From Cryptomeria japonica (lineage: Eukaryota; Streptophyta; Pinopsida; Cupressales; Cupressaceae): a stretch of 64,000 nt of DNA. The stretch lies in the NCBI RefSeq assembly GCF_030272615.1, contig NC_081411.1:182302977-182366976 (forward strand), read 5' to 3'. Shown one piece after another: positions 45,139 through 57,587 of this stretch (the stretch's first letter is position 1; each line of letters begins with the position of its first letter). The notes below the pieces were generated by a model that was given only the letters and a program-made list of their open reading frames with translations, was not told where the DNA came from and did not search any database. Made by a program: the position numbers and the translations under genes.

Positions 45139-46224
45139 TTGAGTGTTGCTCAGCTAAATGATAAAGGACTCATTCTCGAGTTCAAAGGTCGAGTCTACAG
45201 TATAATTGGAAAGAACGGTGAGCTTATTTCCACTGGTAAGCAGACTAGAGGTAACCTGTTTCAGTTGAATGCCAAGATAAGTTTGTGTCTAATGGCTAAG
45301 TTTGATGACAGTTGGATATGGCATAGGAGACTTTGTCATATAAACTTTGATAATATTGTGAAGGCTAGTAAGATCAAGGAAGTAAGAGGATTGCCTTTGC
45401 TAAACAAACAAGAGAATTGTTTGTGCAAAGAATGTCAACTTGGGAAGGAGTCTTCCTCAACTTTCACAGGTAAGTCTTTTTCAATAGAAAATTTACTTGA
45501 CCTTGTGCATACTGATTTGTGTGGTCCTATGAAAACTAGAAGTCTTTAGGGAGATAGGTATTTCATGATTCTTACTGATGACTGCTCAAGAATGATGTGG
45601 GTCACATTCTTGAAAGACAAGTCCGAGGCTTTTGGAAAGTTCAAAGCCTTTAGAGTATTAGTAGAGAAAGAAAGTGGTCAATAGATAAAATGCCTAAGAA
45701 CTGATGAAGGAGGTGAATTCACTTCTGTTGAATTCAACAAGTACTATGAAGATAGCGGTATCAAGAGGCAGTTGTCTACCCCAAGGACACCACAACATAA
45801 TAGCATAGCAAAAAGAAATAACATGACTATAGTTGAAGCGGCTAGAACAATGCTGATCCAGGGAAAGGTTGCTCACACTTTTTGGAGAGAAGTGGTGAGC
45901 ACTACAGTCTATACTATGAACCGAGCACTCATAAAGAAAGGTAGAGTTAAAACCCCTTATGAGTATTGGACTAGGAAAACTCCCACTATGAGTTACTTTA
46001 AAGTGTTTGGTAGTACATGCTATATCAAGAGAGGTGAGCATCTGAGCAAGTATGATGCAAAATGTGATGAAGAAATATTTTTGGGATATTCCACTAAGAG
46101 AAAAGCTCTCAGGTGCTACAACAATAGAACACAGAAAATTGTTGAGAGTATCAATGTCAGGGTTGGTGAATCCCTTGAGGAAACCTGCAATGAAGAAGTG
46201 GAAGACGAACTGGGTATAAGCTAG
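45139..46224 (+). pseudogene. Copia E integrase
   Basis: GAG_pre-integrase HRRLCHINFDNIVKAS with CLCKECQLGK (zinc-binding H-H-C-C), VHTDLCGPMKTRS with the first Asp and RTDEGGEF with the second. In the third motif TPQHNSIAKRNN a Lys stands where the catalytic Glu belongs. The C-terminal part KTPYEYWTRKTP...FLGYSTKRKA follows. Stops at 45547-45549 and near 45682. Confidence 0.86.
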
Positions 46225-46336
46225 TAAAGAGCTCAGTGTTCCTATACCGGTAGAAGCTGTAGTAGGAGAAGAAGAAGAGGTAAGTGAAGGAGAAGAAGAA
46301 AAGCTAGTAGATCAGGCTAGAGTCATTTCTAGATAT

Positions 46337-47280
46337 GTGAAGCTACATCATGACCCAAAGAAAATTATAGGAGATAAAGATGCAGGGATACTCACAAGAA
46401 GAAAAGTGAAGGAGAACTCTTGCGTGATTTCTGAGTTTGAACCCAAGACTTCCAAAGAAGCACTTATGGATGAAGACTGGATTAAAGCAATGGAAGAGGA
46501 GCTAGACCAGATAGAAAAGAGTGCAACATGGTCTCTGGTACCCAAACTAGAACACAAAAATGTCGTAGGTACCAAATGGGTCTTCAAGAATAAGCTGAAT
46601 GAAGAAGGCACAGTTGTAAGGAACAAGGCTAGGCTTGTATGCAAAGGATATGCTCAAGAGGAGGGAGAAGACTATGGAGAAACCTTTGCTCCTATGGCTA
46701 GAATAGAAGGTGTCCAAATGCTACTTGCACTTGTAGCATTTAAGGGATTTAAGGCTTATCAGATGGATGTGAAGTCTATGTTTTTTAATGGAATCATAGA
46801 AGAGGAAGTGTATATTGAGCAACCAGAAGGGTTTGCCTTATCAGAAGATAGTGACATGGTGTGCAGATTACACAAGGCCTTGTATGGATTGAAACAAGCA
46901 CCTAGGGCATGGTATGAAAGGTTACACTCTCATCTTGTGAAGATTGGATTTCAGAGAACAAGTGAGGATAGCAACATCTACTTGAAATCTAAAGGTGGTC
47001 AGATCCTAATTTGTGAAGTATTTGTAGATGACATAATCTTTGGAGGAGATGATAAAATGAGTCATCTGTTTGCAAATGAAATGAAGAAAGAGTTTGAGAT
47101 GTCTCTAATTAGAGAGATAAAGTTCTTCATTGGTATACAAATTCAGCAAATGAAAGAGGGTATCTTTATTACCCAGTCCAAATATGTCAAAGAGGTATTG
47201 AAGACCTTTGGCATGGAGGAGAGCAAACCGATTGGTACACCGATGGTGATCGATTGTAAACTAACTAAGGAAGATGATTC
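46337..47280 (+). pseudogene. Copia E reverse transcriptase, 3'-truncated
   Basis: Long open stretch with TKWVFKNKLNEEG, NKARLVCKGYAQEEGEDYGETFAP, YQMDVKSMFFNG, LYGLKQAPRAWY and the active site FVDDIIFGGDD. It reads into IGTPMVIDCKLTKEDDS at 47225-47280 and is then cut by the F LTR. Element D continues here into RNase H. Confidence 0.9.
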
Positions 47281-48333
47281 TGTTGATATTTTGGATATGT
47301 TGGTATGGTTTTGTCATTGATGTCAACACTTGTCAACACTTATCAGCACTTGGAGATTCTTGGTTATGTTGACCGACATGTTCAATGACTTATGCACAGT
47401 CACTGATATCTGGTTCACCGATAGGTTATATTATTCACCGGCACTTGGAATGACTTGGAGATTACTTGGTTATGTCAAAGAAATTGTTTGGACACTTTAT
47501 TTTGGTGATTTGGTCATTGGTCTAATCAGGTTTGCATATTTGCTAGTACCGACAAATAGGTCTAGGTTATGGACCGAGAAGCATATCCACTCCAGATCAG
47601 CACGACACGTTATGAAGATGATTTATTATTATTGTAAATGAATTGAGCCGACATGATGCACTACATATTGATTCATTTGTAATTGATTTTATTGTAATAT
47701 CTTTAGTGAGCTGACCTACTCATTTGGTCTTAGGTTTTGGTATATATGTAAGATCTCATTTGTGAGATTGTAGTAGTGAGTGTGAAAAGGAATATAATAA
47801 GGTATATGCAAATATAAGGAGAGCTATACACGTAGACATCATTCAAGATTCAAGGAAGTTTTGAAGAAGGAAAATCAGAGCTTAATCGGTACTAAATCCA
47901 GCATATAAAGATGCTATTTTGAGCAGTACATTATCATTGGATTTAACCATCCAATTGTAGTCAGTGTGACTCCCATTTTGTGATTGAGCAATGAGCTCTA
48001 GGCAGTTGGCCTTTCTGCATGTGCAAAATCCATATTGTACACACATACTATCTATAGTAGTATCATCTGATTGTGGATAAGGTTTCCCACCATTCTTTTT
48101 CCCCTTACATTGTTTCCACGTACAAATATTTGTGTTATGTGTTGTGGATTTTATTTGTATTTCTATTTCATGCATTAAACTTTACCGGTACTACAATTAA
48201 CTGTTAAGATTGTCTATTGGCATAAAGTTTAGTTTACCGGTATTTTGCATTAGGTTTGGATCAATCATATTTGGTTTGAAATTTATTGACAACTGATTCA
48301 CCCCGCCCTCTCAATTGTCTCTGGGACCTAACA
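47281..48333 (+). repeat. Copia F 5' LTR
   Basis: 1053 bp, TGTTGATATTTTGG to GACCTAACA, followed by AT and a primer site. The left boundary is fixed by loss of homology to Copia E/D pol at 47280. Confidence 0.75.
48288..48319 (+). promoter_or_regulatory. LTR 3'-end hairpin, element F
   Basis: Arms GACAACTGA (48288-48296) and TCAATTGTC (48311-48319) pair over 9 bp with one C-A mismatch that a single G-to-A transition would explain. Loop TTCACCCCGCCCTC, 14 nt from the LTR end. Confidence 0.5.
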
Positions 48334-48335
48334 AT

Positions 48336-48347
48336 TGGTATTAGAGC
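48336..48347 (+). other. Copia F primer-binding site
   Basis: TGGTATTAGAGC, one base away from the initiator-Met site. Confidence 0.8.
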
Positions 48348-48390
48348 CTTGTCCTCTTTTTACAAAAGTTTAGCAACTTTAGGAGATCCT

Positions 48391-48469
48391 ATGTCTTCTA
48401 ACTATTTCAGGAAGGATAGTCTGAAACTTGATGGAACTAAATATGGCATATTAAAGATAAGAATGGAGA
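48391..48469 (+). pseudogene. Copia F gag, N-terminal part
   Basis: ATG at 48391, MSSNYFRKDSLKLDGTKYGI, the usual Copia gag beginning (F-x-G-x-x-Y). The frame runs to the G insertion point; it continues at 56422 with ETHLNCIGKDIWD. Confidence 0.75.
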
Positions 48470-49732
48470 TGATGAACACAGAATACCACTGAGAGGGGGG
48501 TGAATCAGTGGTTCCTAGATCTATTATTTTTCTTGACAATCTTAACAATGTCAATCTTATTCTTTAATCTTATAAAGTGTTAGACAAGGAATATAATTAA
48601 AAAAACCAAAGAGCCCATGTACACACAGTCAAGCCACAACACCAGATTTACGAGGAAAACTCAACATGAGAAAAACCTCGGTGAGAAAAGTTGCTGAAGT
48701 CTACTGCTCCAATCCATCCTCACAAGTAAAACACAGATTTACATAGATTTTTGGGCACCAACCCAAGGAGCGCCAACCCCTGCACCAAGCTCAGACTTGG
48801 CGATGTATATTGAAATACTGATTAAATGTGATTAAGGATTCTTGTTACAAATGAGTTTTGCAACTTTTGAATCAATTAACTCACCATGTCTACACACACA
48901 GTGCCACTCCAGGATGCTGCCTGCACTTTCACACCTCACTGATTTAGCACAACCACTCTATTGAGAAACTACCGGTACAAGCCACTCATCGGTCTGCTTG
49001 CTACCTCATACTGTAACTTGATCGAAACCTTTCCTACAATCTCCTGCTCCTTACTTCCTTCTTCTCACTACACTTCAGTTCCATGCACTTCACCACCACA
49101 ACATCATCCCCTTTTCATTGATCCCTTTTCTTATCAAATAGGTTCTCGCCAAAAAGGCAGATTCAAAAATCCAGACGGTTAGGGTTTCTACACCATCCTC
49201 GAGGCAAATTAGATCCAATCAGATATACAAGATCTGATCTCCTTGATGTCCATTATTCTTCTCTGTCATTTTTGCACTTTTCTGGATATGGGAAATGTGA
49301 TCCTTCATTTTTTATTTTCATTTTATAGATTGACATTAATGCTCCTTCTGTTTCCTTCTCGAGGTGATCTTTCAATCCAATCTTCTATCTTTGATCCAGA
49401 TGCCAACTACTCCCCTAATTTTCCTCTTACATTCCTTCTTCCTCGCACCACAATCAATCTGATATGATTCCTAGATATGAGGTTCCTTCATTAATGATGA
49501 GTATCAGTTTCATCAACCCTATGAGTGAAACTTCACCAACTACACCCTACTTGCCACCTCAGCTTCTCGCAACATTACACCAATCAAGAAATGACCTTCT
49601 CAAGTTCTTCATCGGTCAAGTTTATCACGTGTTAACTAGTATAGCATCTAGTATTGGTTGCACACCTTAACACTCTGCCTTTTCATCTCCACCAGTTGAA
49701 ATCAATGACAACTCAATACCAAAATGCCAACA
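48470..49732 (-). repeat. Copia G 3' LTR
   Basis: 1263 bp, TGATGAACACAG to AAAATGCCAACA on the plus strand. The inner side on the minus strand is GCCAAAGGGGGAGAT, the polypurine tract. Confidence 0.88.
48485..48512 (-). promoter_or_regulatory. LTR 3'-end hairpin, element G
   Basis: A perfect 8-bp stem ACCACTGA (48485-48492) / TCAGTGGT (48505-48512), 15 nt from the LTR end. The right-hand LTR copy keeps 7 bp. Confidence 0.6.
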
Positions 49733-49904
49733 ATCTCCCCCTTTGGCATTGATGTCAACTTCACACATTCCACTACATACCAGTTCCATTCTCCCCCTTT
49801 AACACAATGACAAAGGGTACTTGCACACTCCCCCTGTGCTTCACACAAGGCTCCCCCTGAGCCACACAAACCTTCTATGTAGATGATACAACTCCCAAAT
49901 TGTG
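49733..49904 (-). other. Copia G 3' untranslated region
   Basis: Contains three C-rich runs on the plus strand (sense purine tracts), including the one adjoining the LTR. No coding. Confidence 0.6.
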
Positions 49905-50645
49905 TCAAAGATATTCAAATGTGCTTACTAGTAGAAGTTTGGTGAAAATCTCTGCTACTTGATCACCATTAGGAACATAATCCATTCTTACTTCTTGCCC
50001 TTCAACCTTCTCTCTAAGGAAGTGGTATTTTATTGCAATATGTTTTGTTCTAGAATGCATGACCGGATTCTTTGCTATGTTGATTGCACTTGAATTGTCA
50101 CACCGGATGAGAATGGGATCAGTAATTTCCACTTGGATATCTTTGAGAGTTTGCTTCATCTAGAGCACTTGAGAGCAACATGTAGCAACAACAATGTATT
50201 CAACTTCAGACATGGATAGAGAGACCAAGGCATGCTTCTTGCTATGCCATGAGACCAACCAGTCATTCAGAAAGACTGCACCACCACTTGTGCTCTTCCT
50301 ATCATCTATGCAGCCTGCCCAGTTAGCATCAGTGTATGCTTCCAAAATGAAATTTCCCTGCTTAGGATACCATAGTCCATGATTGAGTGTTCCTTGTAGA
50401 TACCTAAAGATTCAGGTAACAACATTCAAGTGAGAGTGCTTTAGTGTAGCTTGAAATCTGGCCACCATGCATACTGCCTGAACTATATCTGGTCTTGAAG
50501 CAGTTAGGTATAGTAGACTGCCTATCATGGATCTGTACAGAGTTTGATCCAATACCAGTGATTCTTCATCTTTACTTAATTTACTGCCAATCACCATGGG
50601 AGTGCTTACTGGTTTGCAATCTTCCAGTTGGAATTTCTTCAGCAT
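49905..50645 (-). pseudogene. Copia G RNase H
   Basis: KPVSTPMVIGSKLSKDEES, ASRPDIVQAVC, YTDANWAGCIDDRKSTSGG, VSWHSKKHALVSLS, CDNSSAINIAKNP, RTKHIAIKYHFLREKVEG and QVAEIFTK in order. A TAG at 50160-50162 and a frame change near 50410 split it. Confidence 0.86.
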
Positions 50646-50702
50646 CTCCTTTGCATACTTGACCTGTGAGATAAAGATTCCTTTATCCTTCTGTAGAATC
50701 TG

Positions 50703-51507
50703 CTAGCCTAGGAAGTAAGTCAATTCACCCAACATTGACATCTCAAATTCTGACTGCATCTGATCCGCAAATTCTTTGCAGAGAGTATCCTTATTGCCAC
50801 AAAAAATGATGTCATTTACATATACAATCACAATAATCATGTGATCCCCATCTTTCCTTATGTGCAAATTGTTGTCAGCACTTCCCTTTTTGAATCCCTG
50901 TTTCTTTACTTGTAGATCTAATCTTGAGTACCATGCTTTGGGGGCTTTCTTAAGACCATATAGATCTTTCTTTAGTTGGCATAAAAAAGTCTCATCACAT
51001 AGAAGGAATCCTTCAGGTTGCTCCATGTATACCTCTTCTTCCAAATTTCCATTTAGAAAAGCTGATTTTACATCCATTTGGTACACTTTGTAGCCCTTGT
51101 AGGCAGAGTAAGCTAGAAACATCCCAATTGCCTCCAATCTAGCCACTAGTGCAAATGTTTCTTCAAAGTCGATCCCTTCTACCTAAGAGTATCCTTTGCA
51201 CACTAGTCTAGCTTTGTGTCTCACAACCTTACCTTCTTCATTCATTTTATTCCAGTAGACCCACTTTGTGTCAATAATGTTCTTGTCTTCCAGTCTGGGA
51301 ACCAAATCCCAAGTTTTGTTCTTCTCAATCTGGTGCATTTATTCTTCCATGGCATCTATCCATTCTTGTTTCTTTCTGGCCTCAATTAAGGTTTTGGGTT
51401 TAACTTTAGACATGAGGCATAGGTTGACCTGTTCATCATTTCGGGCAAGTCTTCTTCTGGTCTGCACACCATCACTCTTATTTCTTAGAATTTGCTCTTC
51501 TGGATGA
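50703..51507 (-). pseudogene. Copia G reverse transcriptase
   Basis: From about 51507 the minus strand gives the RVT_2 start (LVPRLEDKNIIDTKWVYWNKMNEEG-like codons), then [30 protein letters not shown]. The active-site box is [10 protein letters not shown], with Asn where the first catalytic Asp should be. Stops are near 51183 and 51340. Confidence 0.82.
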
Positions 51508-51602
51508 TTCAGCTGTACATACCAATTTGGAATCTTTTGAGGTGCTGCCTTTGGCTCAGTATCCAGCTAAACTTCTATATTTTCATCATTGGAGTCATCA
51601 TT

Positions 51603-52663
51603 CTAGTTGGTATGTGGTTGACATCCTTTGTGAATGTTCTCATCAACTCTTACATGCACACTTTCAACAATCTGTCTTAGTCTTTTATTGTAGCATTTGT
51701 AGGTCTTGTTGTTTGATGAGTAACCAAGGAAGATCCCTTCATCACTCCTAGAGTCAAAACTTCCCAAACCATTCATGTCTCTCTTAATGAAGCATTTTCC
51801 TCCCAAAACTTTGAAGCATTTAACTGATGGTTTCTAATCATACCATAATTCATAAGGTGTCATTTTGTTGTTTGTTCTTAATTGAACCCGGTTCGAGGTG
51901 TATGCAGTAGTATGGACAGCTTCTTTCCAATACGTATCTAGTAGATTGGCCTCATTCAACATAGTTTTGGTCATCTCCTTGATTGTTTTGTTTTTCCTTT
52001 CTACCACACCATTTTGTAGTGGTATTCTAGGAGTAGAGTATTGTCTTCTAATTCCATGTTTTTCAGAATAATCTTTAAATTCATCTGATGTGAACTCCAC
52101 ACCTATCTGATCTCAGACATTTTACTTTGTATCCACTTTCCTTTTCCACCATCTTTCAAAAGATCTTAAATCTTTCGAATGCTTGTGATTTATCTTGCAG
52201 AAAGGTGACCCATATCATCCTTGACTAGTCATCAATGAGGAGCATGAAGTATCTTTCACCAACAAGGGATCTTGTTCTAGTTGGACCACATAGGTCTATA
52301 TGCACAATTTCAAGTGGTTTTGAGGTGTTGTGCTCCTTTGTCTAGAAACTCACTCTTGTTTTCTTTCCTTTTACACATTCATCACAAAATGTGTTAACTA
52401 GTTTTAATGATGGGTGGAATATTTCTTACACACCCTTTTTTTCTCACTGTAACCAAGTTATCAAAATTTATGTGGCCCAATCTTCTGTGCCACAACCAAC
52501 TTTCATCTACTTGTCCTAGAATGCATTGGGACTCATAAAATTTCTTTAGATTATAAATATTTCCATCATTTCTCTTTCCCTCTGCCACCACCTTACCGGT
52601 GTTGTCTTTCTTTATCTGACAGTCAGTTGAGTCAAAGGTGAATTTGTAAACTTTGTCACACAT
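51603..52663 (-). pseudogene. Copia G integrase
   Basis: LWHRRLGHINFDNLVTVRKK at the zinc-binding start, then broken frames over 52390-52110. EFTSDEF and IPLQNGVVERKNKT (catalytic Glu kept) are at 52100-52000, MTPYELWYD at 51834, and KCFIKRDMNGLGSFDSRSDE/FLGYSSNNK at 51806-51700. Confidence 0.83.
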
Positions 52664-53473
52664 CTAACTCACACTCAGCAGATTATGTGTAAGGCCTTCC
52701 ACATAATATACATCATGTGCTTTCAGTTTTCCATCAATACTTAGTGTCCCTTTTCCCTTTATTTTGATGGAGGAATTGTCTCCAAACCTTACTGATCCAC
52801 CATTCCAGTCTTCAAGGTTGATGAATTTTCTTTTGTCACCAGTCATATGGTTTGAGCAACCACTATCTACTACCCATAGATTTTTCCTCTCAACATGCAA
52901 GGTAATATGCACCAAGAGACTTAATTCTGCCTTTTCCTTTCCTTTTTCAACCCAAACTGGTTTGATTTCCTTCTTCTTCTCAACTCCTGCATTTTGCTCG
53001 GGTTCAGATACAATCCTTTGATCAGGATTATCCTTTACTTGCTTGCTCTTCTTGTTTCTGCATAATTTGGTTAAGTGTCCAAATTCTTGACAATTATAGC
53101 ATTTTATGTTTTCAATAAAGGAACCACCCTTAATACTATTGTAGGATGCCTGTTGGTTCTCCCTGTATTCAAAGCGCTTATGTCCATATCCATTGCATTG
53201 ATAGAAAACAACATTCATGTTGCGGAGTGCATTAAATGAATTTCTACTTTCAAAATTCATAGAGGGTTTATTGTTTAGCCTACAATCATCTATTCTGTGC
53301 CCAAATTTATTGCACCGGTAACAGTAACCATGAAAATTTGATACATATCGGTCGTCATGTCTTGGTCCTGAGTGGAACTGCATCATTGGGGGTCTTTTGT
53401 TCATGTTGTTGAATCTGGTGAAACCTTTTTGTTCAATCTTGGCATTCCTCCTTGGACTTGCAAATTTATTCAA
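52664..53473 (-). pseudogene. Copia G gag C-terminal zinc knuckles and protease
   Basis: A 269-codon stretch. It contains CYRCNKFGHRIDDC, a degenerate second knuckle (QCNGYGHKRFEY, last Cys lost), and CYNCQEFGHLTKLC. The protease active site LWVVDSGCSNHMTGD and GLTHNLLSVS follow. Confidence 0.85.
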
Positions 53474-53515
53474 GAAATGTGATCTCTAGTTCATTTATGC
53501 ATACCGGTTTGGGTG

Positions 53516-55124
53516 TCAATTTCTAATAGAATTAGCATAAGTCTTTTTGTTGGTTTTATTGCCTATAGTGAATGTATTCTTTTCTTCTTCTTTATTTGAG
53601 GAGGTGAATACTATCTCTTTGTCAGATTTGTCTTTGTGAGTTGACCCTTGACCAACTTCAAAACCTAAACTGCCAGTGTTTTTGGGTGGCTTTTGTTTTC
53701 TTAACATCTTATTCAGGGCTTTAGTGCTGCCTTCAAATTTTCTTCTTATCTTTATCTCTTCCTTTTTTTCTTCAAGCTCCTTTTTGAGCTTTAATATTTC
53801 TGCCTCAAGCTTTTGAAATTCCTTTTCTTTCTTTGGTAGGTCAAGGGCAGTAACTTCACCGATTCTCTTAGTTTCTTCCAGGTGCAACTTCAAGTCAGAT
53901 TTGACTGGATTCTTCTAGAGATTGCTTCAACAGATCTTGTTCATCTATAGCAACAAGATTCACTCTCTTGAGTTCTCTTCTTGTTTTACTTAGTTCTTCA
54001 AGTGCACTGATGAGTTCACTCTCCAAATTCACTTTGGCCTCAATATCTTCATCTTCCTCTTCTTCAATAATTGGTTTGTCAAGTGCCATGAAAAGATTTA
54101 CTTTTCTGTGGTCCTGATGGTCATCATCCTCTGATGCATCCTCATCATCTATTATGTCATCTTCAATGGTATAAAGACTATTTTGGTTCTGGTAGTATCT
54201 TCTTCCCTGCCGATAGTCATTCCTTTCTTTGTCTTTGCTGATAGATCTTCTGAGTTCTCTTGACTCGTCTCCACTAGTATCTTTGTGAGGATAGCTTGTA
54301 GCGAAGTGTACTACCTTCCCACAGTTGAAACATTTTAGTGGTAGTTTTCCTTTGTACCGACCAGATCCCCTTTTGAGCTTCCTAACAAAGTTTGCCACTA
54401 TAGCATCATAATCTTCACTGGATTCTTTATGAGCAGCAACTTCCTTCCCCTTTTTGGTGGTGTTGAAAGTAGCTTCTTTTCTTGAGAAAGTCTCACCTAT
54501 AGTTCTCATCTCATAGGCTGTCAAGGAACCAAATAGTTCATCCATAGTGAAAGTCTTTAGATCCTTGGCTTCTTCTATAGTGGAGACTTTAGTATCATAT
54601 TTGTGAGTGAGAGATCTAAGTATCTTTTTGACAAGAACTTCATTTGCAATATCTTCACAAAGTCCTCTGATAGCATTCATAGTTTCATCAAATCTGTGAA
54701 GATATTCTAGAATTTTGTCATCATCTTTCATTTTAATGCTTTCTAGTTGGCTCCTTAGAGTTTGTAGTTTGGCCTTCCTGACCTTTGTGTCTCCCTCAAA
54801 CAACCTCTACAACTTGTCCCAAGTTTCCTTAGCTGAAGCACAATGCATAACTTTGACAAACTCATTATCAAACAATCCACTCAAAATGACATGTTTAGCC
54901 CTTGCATTATTTTCATACTCCTTCTTTGCATCCAGATTAGTGGGAGGAGTGTTAGGAATAGTATACCCATTCTTGGCTAACATCCATACATCAAAGCCAA
55001 GAGATGAAATATATGTCTCCATTCTTCTGCTCCAGAAGGCATAATTAGATCCATCAAACATGGGAGCTTTTGAGGAAGCAAACTCATTTCTTGCTAGTGT
55101 CCTCAAGGTCCAGAATCTACCCAA
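53516..55124 (-). pseudogene. Copia G gag, N-terminal and coiled-coil parts
   Basis: 55124-54807: KAPMFDGSNYAFWSRRMETY (substrate-like gag start). 54803-53895: UBN2 core ending in a knuckle CFNCGKVVHFATSY, whose last Cys is Tyr, then an acidic DDIIDDEDASEDDD tract. 53893-53516: a lysine/glutamate coiled coil (EFQKLEAEILKLKKELEEKK). One-codon TAG breaks separate the pieces. Confidence 0.84.
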
Positions 55125-55150
55125 GGTTTAGAGATAACTGGGAACCTTTC

Positions 55151-55160
55151 CCTGATACCA
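55151..55160 (-). other. Copia G primer-binding site
   Basis: The minus strand reads TGGTATCAGG two bases from the LTR, a slightly decayed initiator-Met site. Confidence 0.75.
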
Positions 55161-55162
55161 AT

Positions 55163-56416
55163 TGATGAACATAGAATACCACTGAGAGGGGAGGTGAATC
55201 AGTGGCTCCCAGATCTATTATTTTTCTTGACAATCTTAACAATGTCAATCTTATGCTTTAATCTTATAAACTATCAGACAAGGAATATAAGAAAGAAAAC
55301 CAAAGAGCCCATGTACACATAGTTAAGCCACAACACAAGATTTATGAGGAAAACTCAACATGAGTAAAACCTCAGTGAGAAAAGTTGCTAAAGTCTACTA
55401 CTCCAATCTAGCCTCATAGGTAAAACACAGATTTATACAAATTTTTGGGCATCAACCCAAGGAGCACCAAGCTCAGACTTGGCGATATATATTGAAATAC
55501 TAATTAAATGCGATTAAGGCTTCTTGTTACAAATGAGTTTTGCAACTTTTGAATCAATTAACTCACTATGTCTACACACACAATATCACTCTAGGATGAT
55601 GCCTGCACTTTCACACCTCACTGATTTAGCACAACCACTCTATTGAGAAACTAACGGTACAAGCCACTCACTGGTCTATTTGCTACCTCGTACTGTAACT
55701 TGATCAAAACCTTTCCTGTAGTCTCCCACTCCTTACTTCCTTCTTCTCACTGCACTTCAGTTCCACACACTTCACCACAACAACATCATTCCATTTTTCA
55801 TTGATCCCTTTTCTTATCAAATAGGTTCCTGCCAAAAAGGCGGATTCAAAAATTTAGACGATTAGGGTTTCTACACCATCTTTGAGGCAAATTTGATCCA
55901 ATTAGATATACAAGATCTGATCTCCTTGATGTTCATCTATTCTTCTCCATCATTTTCATGCTTTTCCGAATATGGGAAACGTAATCCTTCATTTTTTATT
56001 TGCATTTTATAGATTGCCATTAATGCTCCTATTTTTTCCTTCTCAAGGTGATCTTTCAATCTAATCTTCTATCTTTGATTCAGATGCCAACCACTCCCCT
56101 AATCTTTGTCTTACATTCCTTTTCCCTCACGCTGCAATCAGTCTAATACGATTCCTAGATATGCAGTTCCTTCATTAATGACGAGTATCAATTTCATCAA
56201 CCCTACGAGTGAAACTTCACCAGCTATGCCCTACTTGCCACCTTTGCTTCTCATGGCATTACACCAATCAAGACACGGCCTTCCTGAGTTTTTCACCAGT
56301 CAAGTTCATCATGTGTTAACCGGTATAGCATCCAGTATCGATTGCATACCTTAACACTCTGCCTTTTCATCTCCACCGGTTGACATCAATGATAACTTAG
56401 TGCCAAAATGCCAACA
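55163..56416 (-). repeat. Copia G 5' LTR
   Basis: 1254 bp, TGATGAACATAG to AAAATGCCAACA, homologous over its length to 48470-49732. Confidence 0.88.
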
Positions 56417-56421
56417 GGAGA

Positions 56422-57587
56422 CACATCTGAATTGCATTGGGAAGGACATATGGGATGTTACAAAGAATGGCTATGTTGCTCCTACTCAAGGTCAACCTAT
56501 TCCACCAACCTTGGCTAAAGATGAAGAGAATGATTTCAAAGAAAGAGAAGCACTTTTGAGCACATTGTCAGATTAGCAAACCATGGGATTATCAGATAGA
56601 TCTACTGCTAAAGCTATTTGGGACAAATTGGAGACATTGAATGAAGGTGATTCAATAGTCAAAATCACAAAACATGAATGCTTCCGGGTCAGGTATGAAA
56701 ATATGAAAATGGAAGAATATGAAAGGATTTCTGTTTTTATGGAAAGAGTAAATGAAATTGTTTTGGGTATACAATGTTGTGGAGGAACCTTAAGTGAAGA
56801 TGAAATTGTTTCTAAAGTTATAAGAGCATTTCCATCAGCATATAAAATGAAGGTAACTACTATAAATGAATTGAGAACAATGCCTAATGTATCAGTATCT
56901 AGAGACACTTTGGTTGGAAAACTTTCAGCTTTTGAACTTGAGGAATTTGGTCTTGTTGCTACTATAAAGACATATTTAGCTTTCAAGGCATCATCATCAT
57001 TTGAAGTAGCATCATCATCATCATCATCTAATAAATATGATTGGAAATCCTTTTATGAAAGAGAAGTTGAAGAAATCAGAAAAGAGAATGAAGAACTAGA
57101 AAAACTTGAAGCACTATTTGCAAAGAAAATGCCTAAAGGTCCAATTGGAAGTAAGTATGAAGGTAAAGAACCATTTAAATGTTTTAACTGCAATAAAATT
57201 GGTCATATGGCATCTAGGTGTCCTGATAGACATGCAAGATTGAAAGAAGAAGCTAAAAGAATATATAAGCCTAACCCTGAATATCAGAGATACAAATTTA
57301 AGAAGAATAAAGACAAATCTTTTTACTATGCTAATGAAGGAGTTACTGATGATTCTGATGAAGAACCGACAAACAATGGATGGGTTTTTGTTGCTATAAT
57401 AGAAGATCAACTGACACCTACTGTTGAACTGGTAGAGGAGGCCCTAGCGGCTAAAATTGAAGATAAGGATGAATGGATCATTGATTCTGGATGTTCACAT
57501 CATATGATTGGTGATAAAAGTAAATTCTTAACCTTTCAGGAATACAATGGAGGTCTAGTAAGACTTGAGGATGATAAAGCTTGTTTG
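56422..57587 (+). pseudogene. Copia F gag, C-terminal part, and protease start
   Basis: Continues F gag (THLNCIGKDIWDVTKNGYVAP). UBN2 core AKAIWDKLETLNEGDS and FMERVNEIVLGI; a run of serine codons (TCA repeats) near 56990-57030; zinc knuckle CFNCNKIGHMASRC; protease active site WIIDSGCSHHMIGDKSKF near 57476-57530. One TAG lies near 56575. It ends mid-codon-string at GGLVRLEDDKACL, where the H LTR was inserted. Confidence 0.85.

Larger units (their letters stand above)
42427..47280 (+). mobile_element. Copia element E, 5' part (LTR to RT)
   Basis: 5' LTR, primer site, gag, protease, integrase and RT in plus orientation. It breaks at 47280, where the LTR of element F begins; RNase H and the 3' LTR are not in the window. 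E is a close relative of D: its gag and pol align codon for codon over long stretches. Confidence 0.88.
48470..56416 (-). mobile_element. Copia element G, complete structure, nested in F
   Basis: LTRs 48470-49732 and 55163-56416 with target duplication GGAGA at 48465-48469 and 56417-56421. Minus-strand order: 5' LTR, primer site, gag with coiled coil and several zinc knuckles, protease, integrase, RT, RNase H, purine tract, 3' LTR. Many stops, so not autonomous now. Its gag is longer than that of D/E, a different Copia lineage. Confidence 0.92.
47281..57587 (+). mobile_element. Copia element F, 5' part, split by Copia G
   Basis: 5' LTR, Met primer site and gag up to the protease site. Interrupted at 48469/56417 by complete element G and ended at 57587 by element H. 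Its pol is expected right of the window, after H. GATTC (47276-47280) is the predicted target duplication to look for after its 3' LTR. Confidence 0.78.
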